Made by a program: the position numbers and the translations under genes. From Micavibrio sp. (GTDB lineage: Bacteria; Pseudomonadota; Alphaproteobacteria; Micavibrionales; Micavibrionaceae), in contig JALTZE010000031.1 of assembly GCA_027051315.1 (NCBI GenBank), positions 1 through 6,332 on the forward strand: a stretch of 6,332 bases of DNA, in the 5' to 3' direction. This document shows, piece by piece, positions 1 to 4,739 of this stretch. Positions within the stretch are counted from its first letter, which is position 1. The number at the start of each line of letters is the position of its first letter. The notes beneath the pieces are model-generated. The model ran no database searches. It had not been told where the DNA came from and was given only the letters and a program-made list of their open reading frames with translations.

Positions 1-29
1 AATCTAAATTGTATGGTATTAAGATTATC

Positions 30-806
30 ATGAAACAAAAGGATTTAAGTACAAATCGTGAATTTACTAGTGATATTCCATTTGAATATCCATCTTTTCT
101 TGCTGGAGAATTGGGGGTACTTGCTGGTGCAGGTTTTGCTAATCCTGTTTTATTTGGCGGGGCTTTACGTGATATATTTTTAAACTTACCAAAGTTTAAT
201 GACCTTGATATTAGACTAAGAACAAGTAAAGATATTAAAGTGAGGGAGCTTTTTAATACTATTAGTCAGCTAGATACAGGTACATATAAACCAAGTGAAG
301 AAATTTCCCTTTTTTTCCAAGAAAGAACTGGCATATTAATTAATCTTATAAAAAAACGACCACATTCTGCCAACCTTAAAGGATATAAAAATGTGAACGG
401 TAGACAGTTGGATTTTGATTTAAGTTTGCGTTTTAAAGAAAATAATGATACCCCACATTTTGAGTATTTAGAACCAATAAGAAATAATGAATCTCCTATA
501 TGTGCCGTATCTATGGATGTAAATGGAAAAACTTATATGGATGTAAAATTTCCTGAGCATGCAGAAGGATTAATATATGCTCCGCAAATAAAATCATGCA
601 TGCATTTAGTGAGCTCATATGAAAGATATAAATATTTAGAAGGTAAAATTCCTGGACTTAGGCTACAACATACGGTTAAAAATACAGTTCTTCTTAATGC
701 ATATCTATATTCTGTTAACAATGCTCCTTGGGCTGTAGATGTAGCAAAAATGATGAGAGATAACACTCATTTTGTAAGGAGAAATTTACTTACCCTATTT
801 AAATAA
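30..806 (+). CDS. Stand-alone nucleotidyltransferase-head protein (CCA-adding / poly(A) polymerase-like), function unknown
   Basis: Residue numbers count from a TTG at base 9; the preferred ATG at base 30 is residue 8. Seen: GGALRD at 50-55, then NDLDIRL with D65 and D67, match the G-G-x-x-R-D ... D-x-D signature of the class II CCA-adding / poly(A) polymerase head. LDFDLSL (D135, D137) is a candidate third carboxylate. ESPICAVSMDVNGKTYMDV (161-179) lies where the family has its RRDFTxNA-type motif, but the RRD residues are absent. There is no signal peptide or membrane segment. At about 258-265 residues it is much shorter than a CCA-adding enzyme (about 400), and I see no neck/body/tail domains. 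The substrate cannot be told; a transferase acting on RNA, protein or a small molecule is possible. The frame is open to the left edge, so the start is uncertain. ATG 30 has no Shine-Dalgarno but has TATTAA seven bases upstream. The gene converges on tyrS. Confidence 0.75.
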   Translation: MKQKDLSTNREFTSDIPFEYPSFLAGELGVLAGAGFANPVLFGGALRDIFLNLPKFNDLDIRLRTSKDIKVRELFNTISQLDTGTYKPSEEISLFFQERTGILINLIKKRPHSANLKGYKNVNGRQLDFDLSLRFKENNDTPHFEYLEPIRNNESPICAVSMDVNGKTYMDVKFPEHAEGLIYAPQIKSCMHLVSSYERYKYLEGKIPGLRLQHTVKNTVLLNAYLYSVNNAPWAVDVAKMMRDNTHFVRRNLLTLFK

Positions 807-808
807 GT

Positions 809-2059
809 TCATCCTATTTTTACCAAGGCATGTTTCTTTTTACCTGCGGAGAGTTTTATAATACCATCGCTTATATCTTTGGTAGAGCAGGTTATGCTAT
901 CATTTTCTACCTTTTGACCGTTAATTTTTGCGCCGCCGCCCTTGATAAGTCTTCTTGCTTCACCTTTTGATGAAACAAGTCCACTTTCGCACAAAAGTTC
1001 TACAATAGAAATACCTGTTTCTAGACGATTGCTATCCACTGTGATTGTTGGCAGTTCTCCCCCTACTCCACCTTGTTCAAAAACTTTTTTGGCTGTTTCC
1101 TCTGCTTCTTTTGCTGCCTTTTCCGAATGACAGAATTTTGTTGCCTCAAAAGCAAGTATTTTTTTAGCTTCGTTTATTTGTGCCCCTTCTAGTTTTGAAT
1201 ATTCTTCTATTTTATCCATTGGTAAAGTTGTAAAAAGCTTCATAAATTTAATTACATCTGCATCTTCTGTATTTCTCCAGAACTGATAATAATCATATGG
1301 GCTTAATTTTTCTGCGTTTAGCCATATTGCTCCATCTGCTGTTTTACCCATTTTGGCACCTGATGCCGTTGTTAAAAGTCCAACAGTTAGGGCAAATACT
1401 TGTTTTGAATCTTTACGACGAGTAAGCTCTACCCCATTAATCAAATTACCCCATTGGTCATTACCGCCCATTTGCAAAATAGTATCATAGCGACGATTAA
1501 GCTCTAAAAAATCATAAGCTTGAAAAATCATATAGTTAAATTCAAGAAAAGATAGAGGCTGTTCTCTGTCTAGTCTTTGTTTAACCGATTCAAAGGAAAG
1601 CATTCTGTTTACAGAAAAATGACGGCCATAATCACGAAGAAAATCGACATATTTAAGCTCTGATAACCAATCATTATTATTGACCATTATTGCATCTGTT
1701 TCGCCATCGCCATATTTTAAAATTTGTGAAAATATTTTTTTAATTCCTGCTATATTTTCATTAATTTTTTCATCTGAGATAAGTTGTCTTTGCGTATCTT
1801 TACCGCTAGGGTCGCCGATTTTTGTTGTTCCACCACCCATTAAGGTTATGGGTTTATGTCCTGATTGCTGAAACCAATATAGCATCATAATAGAAAGAAG
1901 ATTACCAACATGGAGAGAATCAGCAGTGGCATCGTACCCAACATAGGCAGATTGAACACCCTCCATTAATTTTGCATCTAAAGCTTCGGCATCGGAGCAT
2001 TGCTCTATAAATCCACGTTGTTGCATAATATTCATAAATTCAGATTTAAAAGCAGCCAT
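809..2059 (-). CDS. tyrS: Tyrosyl-tRNA synthetase
   Basis: Cytoplasmic class I aminoacyl-tRNA synthetase that activates tyrosine with ATP and charges tRNA-Tyr. Seen: the HIGH-type motif is HVGN at 50-53, inside YDATADSLHVGNL. GGGTTKIGDPSGKD (75-88) is the conserved nucleotide-site loop. QMGGNDQWGN (196-205) is the tyrosine/ATP-binding segment typical of bacterial TyrRS. The KMSKS loop is KMGKT at 236-240. Residues 351 to about 414 form an S4-type RNA-binding domain (SIVELLCESGLVSSKGEARRLI, then KINGQKV). The length of 416 residues is normal and all catalytic motifs are present, so the gene looks intact. The ATG at 2059 is preceded by AGGAAG at a spacing of seven bases, which fixes the start. 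The gene is monocistronic here: divergent from the 369-residue protein gene and convergent with the nucleotidyltransferase gene. An 11-bp inverted repeat lies in its leader; I see no T-box. Confidence 0.98.
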   Translation of the reverse strand: MAAFKSEFMNIMQQRGFIEQCSDAEALDAKLMEGVQSAYVGYDATADSLHVGNLLSIMMLYWFQQSGHKPITLMGGGTTKIGDPSGKDTQRQLISDEKINENIAGIKKIFSQILKYGDGETDAIMVNNNDWLSELKYVDFLRDYGRHFSVNRMLSFESVKQRLDREQPLSFLEFNYMIFQAYDFLELNRRYDTILQMGGNDQWGNLINGVELTRRKDSKQVFALTVGLLTTASGAKMGKTADGAIWLNAEKLSPYDYYQFWRNTEDADVIKFMKLFTTLPMDKIEEYSKLEGAQINEAKKILAFEATKFCHSEKAAKEAEETAKKVFEQGGVGGELPTITVDSNRLETGISIVELLCESGLVSSKGEARRLIKGGGAKINGQKVENDSITCSTKDISDGIIKLSAGKKKHALVKIG

Positions 2060-2066
2060 ATTGTTT

Positions 2067-2072
2067 CTTCCT
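2067..2072 (-). promoter_or_regulatory. tyrS ribosome binding site
   Basis: Read on the minus strand this is AGGAAG, seven bases before the ATG at 2059. It is the clearest Shine-Dalgarno sequence in the window and contrasts with the + strand genes at 30, 3404 and 4740, which have none. Confidence 0.8.
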
Positions 2073-2073
2073 G

Positions 2074-2109
2074 TTGCTATTTAATTATTTAAGATGTTTT
2101 AAATAGCAA
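2074..2109 (-). repeat. 11-bp perfect inverted repeat in the tyrS leader
   Basis: TTGCTATTTAA (2074-2084) and its exact reverse complement TTAAATAGCAA (2099-2109) flank a 14-base spacer. On the minus strand the downstream arm ends one base before the tyrS Shine-Dalgarno sequence (2067-2072). It could form a leader hairpin next to the ribosome binding site or be a dyad protein-binding site. It is not an intrinsic terminator for either neighbour: the stem is AT-rich and no U-tract follows. There is no T-box specifier loop or antiterminator sequence. Confidence 0.55.
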
Positions 2110-2132
2110 TATAGATATCTTTTGTACAGAAT

Positions 2133-2159
2133 TTTATAGTTAAGTTCATATATAGTTAA
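2133..2159 (-). promoter_or_regulatory. Candidate tyrS promoter
   Basis: On the minus strand, TTAACT (2159-2154) is a possible -35, followed after 15 bases by TATAAA (2138-2133) as a -10. Transcription would start near 2126 and give a leader of about 65 bases containing the inverted repeat at 2074-2109. The -35 matches TTGACA at four of six positions and the spacer is short, so this is tentative. Confidence 0.35.
2135..2159. repeat. Two direct copies of TATAGTTAA, 16 bp apart
   Basis: TATAGTTAA occurs at 2135-2143 and again at 2151-2159, a period of 16 bp. Read on the minus strand as TTAACTATA, the two copies overlap the candidate tyrS -35 and the start of its -10. The repeat may simply be promoter composition or a tandem regulator site. 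Confidence 0.5.
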
Positions 2160-2225
2160 TCTCAAAGATAATTGCATATTGACTTTTCATAAAAAAGTTA
2201 TTAGTTGTAAAGAAATATAAAGGAC

Positions 2226-2230
2226 AGGGA
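2226..2230 (+). promoter_or_regulatory. Ribosome binding site of the 369-residue protein gene
   Basis: AGGGA lies ten bases before the ATG at 2241, and a second purine stretch, AGGA, lies at 2221-2224. Together they support the ATG at 2241 as the start. A TTGACT hexamer at 2179-2184 could be a -35 for this gene, but I find no convincing -10 at the usual spacing. Confidence 0.5.
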
Positions 2231-2240
2231 ACGCATTGAT

Positions 2241-3350
2241 ATGAATAAAAGATTTTATGATAGTGGTAGTTTGCTTAAAAAAGGACAAGGAGGCTTTATT
2301 CAGGCAATAGAGGCTATGAACTCAGGGATTATTCCATTTTTACAAATTATTGATTTCCTTGAACTTAATCAGCATGAGATTTTACAAAAAATGGGAATAA
2401 ATAATGTAGCTGAATTTTCTATAGCTCAGCTTAATGGATTTTCCGTTGAGCAAATTATGAAATTTTGTGAAGCTGTAAAAATTCACCCCGCTGATATGAT
2501 TTCACAAAGAACTAAAATAATTGATGGCAATCTTGTTAGAGCATTGCTTTATGTTAGCAGGAGCAATAGGTATGATTCTGATGATTCTCAAAAAGCAACA
2601 TATGCAATTGGAGACGTAATGTCCATACTGGATAGTGAAGTATCCAAACTGACATATAAAACACTTGCTCGTTCTATCATTTCAAATATTAGACATGTTC
2701 TTTACGAAGATGTAACTGAGCAAAAAGGTGTATATTCTACGGAGATGTTACCGTATTCTTTTAAAGATTGGCATCTTGCTATAAATAAAGAAAATAAAAG
2801 GCTAAAAGATAGATTTAACAAGCTTGGTTCAAGAATGTGGTCTATGGCGAATCATCTGTTTGATGGTAACCCAAATATGAAAGAAATTGTAGAGCGTCTT
2901 TATGGAAAAGCATTTTTGTCAGAACATAATAAATTAGATTCTCTTGATGAAGATAAATATATTGATGAGAATGTATCGGCGGAAGCTAAATATACAGAGT
3001 ATTATGATGATGAAAGTGATAAAATATATAGTTCATATTCACAAATAAGAAAAGATTTTATAAAAACTCTATATGATTGCATACGCACAGGGATAAGAAA
3101 AAATATTACTGAAAAAATGTGTAAAGACCTTAAAGAAGTACCTAGTTTATTCGAAAGCACCGATATTGAAAGTGAGAATCTTGTAATTATGTTAGATAAT
3201 TATTATACAGCTATAATAGCATATTATGCTGATGATGAGCAATTATATGAATGGATTAAATCCATCGATATTGAACTTGATTTGGCGCAAACTCCACAAA
3301 ATATATCTAATATGGCTAATTTGGTTGGGTGGGCACCTCCAAAAATATAG
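2241..3350 (+). CDS. Unknown protein with an XRE-like helix-turn-helix region near its N terminus
   Basis: I do not recognise a family for the whole 369-residue protein. Seen: residues about 33-88 read like a Cro/C1 (XRE) helix-turn-helix. LNQHEILQKMGI (42-53) fits the usual sQeeLAeklGv helix-2 segment, and GFSVEQIMKFCEAVKIHPADMI (66-87) fits the closing psletl.kla.aLgv.p.dLl segment. The middle (FSIAQLNG) lacks the usual helix-3 serine/arginine pattern, so DNA binding is not assured. The rest is predicted mostly helical and soluble, with an acidic low-complexity stretch at 234-262 (many D, E and Y) and a helical C-terminal third. There is no signal peptide, membrane segment or catalytic motif. 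The start is backed by AGGGA ten bases upstream. It is divergent from tyrS and 53 bp upstream of mnmA on the same strand, though mnmA appears to have its own promoter. A regulator or partner-binding role is an inference. Confidence 0.85.
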   Translation: MNKRFYDSGSLLKKGQGGFIQAIEAMNSGIIPFLQIIDFLELNQHEILQKMGINNVAEFSIAQLNGFSVEQIMKFCEAVKIHPADMISQRTKIIDGNLVRALLYVSRSNRYDSDDSQKATYAIGDVMSILDSEVSKLTYKTLARSIISNIRHVLYEDVTEQKGVYSTEMLPYSFKDWHLAINKENKRLKDRFNKLGSRMWSMANHLFDGNPNMKEIVERLYGKAFLSEHNKLDSLDEDKYIDENVSAEAKYTEYYDDESDKIYSSYSQIRKDFIKTLYDCIRTGIRKNITEKMCKDLKEVPSLFESTDIESENLVIMLDNYYTAIIAYYADDEQLYEWIKSIDIELDLAQTPQNISNMANLVGWAPPKI

Positions 3351-3366
3351 GGAATATAGTTTATGC

Positions 3367-3396
3367 TTGCTTTTTTTCCATCTAAACATATATAAA
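3367..3396 (+). promoter_or_regulatory. Candidate mnmA promoter (leaderless arrangement)
   Basis: TTGCTT (3367-3372), an 18-base spacer and TATAAA (3391-3396) lie just before mnmA. The -10 ends seven bases before the ATG at 3404, so transcription would begin at or next to the start codon. The absence of any Shine-Dalgarno sequence agrees with this. Confidence 0.5.
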
Positions 3397-3403
3397 ATTA
3401 CAC

Positions 3404-4513
3404 ATGAATAGCTTAGGATTTGATAAAGAACCCAAAGATACAAGGGTTGTAGTTGCTATGTCGGGTGGGGTAGACTCTTCGGTTACTGCTGCCCTTTTGC
3501 ATGAACAAGGATATGATGTAGTTGGGATAACTCTACAGCTTTATGACCATGGCGCAGCAATTGAACGCAAAGGTGCGTGCTGTGCGGGCATTGATATATA
3601 TGATGCAAAAATAGTTGCAGATAGAATTGGATTTCCTCATTACGTACTTAATTACGAAGATAATTTTAAAGAGTCAGTTATTGAAGATTTTGCAAATGCT
3701 TATATGCAAGGCAGTACTCCTATCCCATGTATTACCTGTAATCAAACTGTAAAATTTAAAGATATGTTGGAAACAGCCAAAGAATTAGGGGCTGATTGCA
3801 TGGCAACTGGGCATTATATTCAAAGAATAGTTAATAATGGTAAAGCAGAGCTTCATCGTGGAATTGATAATGGTAAAGACCAAAGCTATTTCCTTTTTGC
3901 TACAACACAAGAACAGCTTGATTTTCTAAGATTCCCGATAGGTGGGTGGAATAAAGAAAGAACAAGGCAGGAAGCTAAAAGGCTGGGGCTTTTGAATGCA
4001 GAAAAACCAGATAGCCAAGATATATGTTTTGTTCCAAATGGTGATTATGCTTCCGTAGTAAAAAAAATCCACCCTGAGGCAGAAAAAGAAGGGGATATAG
4101 TAGATTTAAAAGGTAATATTTTAGGAAAACATAAAGGTATAATACATTATACGGTAGGACAAAGAAAAGGCTTAGGCATAGGGGGCGGAGTAACAAAAAA
4201 TAATGAACCTCTTTATGTTGTTGGAGTTAATGCTGATAAGAATCAGGTAATTGTTGGGATTAAAGAAGATTTGGCTAAAAAACAGATATTTATATCAGAT
4301 TGTAACTGGCTGATAGATGATGATATTGGGAAAGAAATAGATGTAGAGGTTAAATTACGCTCTGTATCAAAGGCTGCAAAAGCAAAATTGATTATACAAG
4401 AAAATAAAAATGCAGAAATCATACTTGATGTCCCTCAATATGGTATTTCCTCTGGTCAGGCTGCTGTTTGCTATATAGGTAACAGGGTAATTGGAGGTGG
4501 CTGGATTATATAG
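3404..4513 (+). CDS. mnmA: tRNA-specific 2-thiouridylase MnmA (TrmU)
   Basis: Cytoplasmic enzyme that thiolates U34 of tRNA-Lys, -Glu and -Gln (the s2U of mnm5s2U) after adenylating the base with ATP. Seen: the PP-loop ATP motif is SGGVDSS at 20-26. The segment PIPCITCNQTVKF (107-118) carries the catalytic cysteine C112, and DSQDICFV (203-210) carries the second, persulfide cysteine C208. ATGHY (134-138) and KDQSYFL (158-164) are family signatures. HYTVGQRKGLGIGGG (248-262) begins the central beta domain, and SGQAAVCY (350-357) lies in the C-terminal beta-barrel. The 369-residue length is normal and no key residue is missing. The ATG at 3404 is the only candidate near the N terminus, because a TAA in frame lies 18 bases upstream. 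There is no Shine-Dalgarno. The upstream gene is 53 bp away. tRNA-Met downstream is a neighbour, not a substrate. Confidence 0.98.
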   Translation: MNSLGFDKEPKDTRVVVAMSGGVDSSVTAALLHEQGYDVVGITLQLYDHGAAIERKGACCAGIDIYDAKIVADRIGFPHYVLNYEDNFKESVIEDFANAYMQGSTPIPCITCNQTVKFKDMLETAKELGADCMATGHYIQRIVNNGKAELHRGIDNGKDQSYFLFATTQEQLDFLRFPIGGWNKERTRQEAKRLGLLNAEKPDSQDICFVPNGDYASVVKKIHPEAEKEGDIVDLKGNILGKHKGIIHYTVGQRKGLGIGGGVTKNNEPLYVVGVNADKNQVIVGIKEDLAKKQIFISDCNWLIDDDIGKEIDVEVKLRSVSKAAKAKLIIQENKNAEIILDVPQYGISSGQAAVCYIGNRVIGGGWII

Positions 4514-4543
4514 CTATTTCTTTTTCTTTATGCATATTTATAC

Positions 4544-4572
4544 TTGACAAAAATGATATAAAATACGATAAA
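4544..4572 (+). promoter_or_regulatory. tRNA-Met promoter
   Basis: A perfect TTGACA at 4544-4549 is followed after 17 bases by GATAAA (4567-4572). The predicted start near 4579 is about 20 bases before the tRNA, a normal tRNA leader length. It lies between the mnmA stop (4511-4513) and the tRNA, so the tRNA need not depend on mnmA read-through. Confidence 0.6.
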
Positions 4573-4599
4573 GCCCATCTTGATAGACACAATCCAATT

Positions 4600-4676
4600 G
4601 GCGGAGTAGCTCAGCAGGTTAGAGCAGAGGAATCATAATCCTTGTGTCGGGGGTTCAAGTCCCTCCTCCGCTACCA
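4600..4676 (+). tRNA. tRNA-Met (CAU), elongator type, with encoded CCA
   Basis: It folds as a complete cloverleaf. The acceptor is GGCGGAG (4600-4606) with CTCCGCT (4666-4672). The D-arm is GCTC/GAGC (4609-4612, 4622-4625). The anticodon stem is GAGGA/TCCTT with the loop ATCATAA, anticodon CAT at 4634-4636. The variable loop is GTGTC, and the T-arm is GGGGG-TTCAAGT-CCCTC (4649-4665). A73 and CCA (4674-4676) are encoded. It is not the initiator: it lacks the three G-C pairs in the lower anticodon stem (positions 29-31 are GGA) and the unpaired C1-A72, having a G1.U72 wobble instead. A CAU tRNA could also be the lysidine-modified tRNA-Ile. The ATCATAATCC anticodon arm and CGCTACCA end match what I recall of alphaproteobacterial elongator tRNA-Met. 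Confidence 0.95.
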
Positions 4677-4698
4677 TTTTCTTTCTAATATGCAATAG

Positions 4699-4737
4699 TA
4701 TAGTTTGACATAACTATAGTTTTATATTAAAAACTAT
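4699..4737. repeat. Two overlapping inverted repeats between tRNA-Met and the 4740 gene
   Basis: TATAGTT (4699-4705) and AACTATA (4712-4718) form a perfect 7-bp dyad around the 6-base spacer TGACAT. ATAGTTTT (4716-4723) and AAAACTAT (4730-4737) form an 8-bp dyad around a 6-base spacer. The two share bases 4716-4718, so only one can form at a time. The first encloses the TTGACA hexamer at 4705-4710 and the second ends just before the ATG at 4740. A weak AT-rich terminator for the tRNA or an operator are both possible. No GC-rich terminator is present. Confidence 0.5.
4705..4733 (+). promoter_or_regulatory. Candidate promoter of the 4740 gene (leaderless arrangement)
   Basis: A perfect TTGACA at 4705-4710 is followed after 17 bases by TAAAAA (4728-4733), a weak -10. 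The -10 ends six bases before the ATG at 4740, so the transcript would start at or beside the start codon. It lies inside the pair of inverted repeats at 4699-4737. Confidence 0.45.
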
Positions 4738-4739
4738 GC

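Noticed and set aside
2060..2240. T-box or other riboswitch upstream of tyrS.
   Set aside because: There is no T-box sequence, specifier loop or terminator/antiterminator pair; only a simple AT-rich dyad is present.
2241..4513. The 2241 and 3404 genes both encode 369 residues, suggesting a duplication.
   Set aside because: Their sequences share no motifs: one is MnmA, the other has no PP-loop or cysteine signatures. Equal length is coincidence.
4600..4676. Initiator tRNA-fMet.
   Set aside because: It lacks the three G-C pairs at 29-31/39-41 and the C1-A72 mismatch; it has a G1.U72 pair instead.
3404..4676. mnmA and tRNA-Met as a functional enzyme-substrate pair.
   Set aside because: MnmA thiolates U34 of Lys, Glu and Gln tRNAs; this tRNA has C34. 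The adjacency is not functional evidence.
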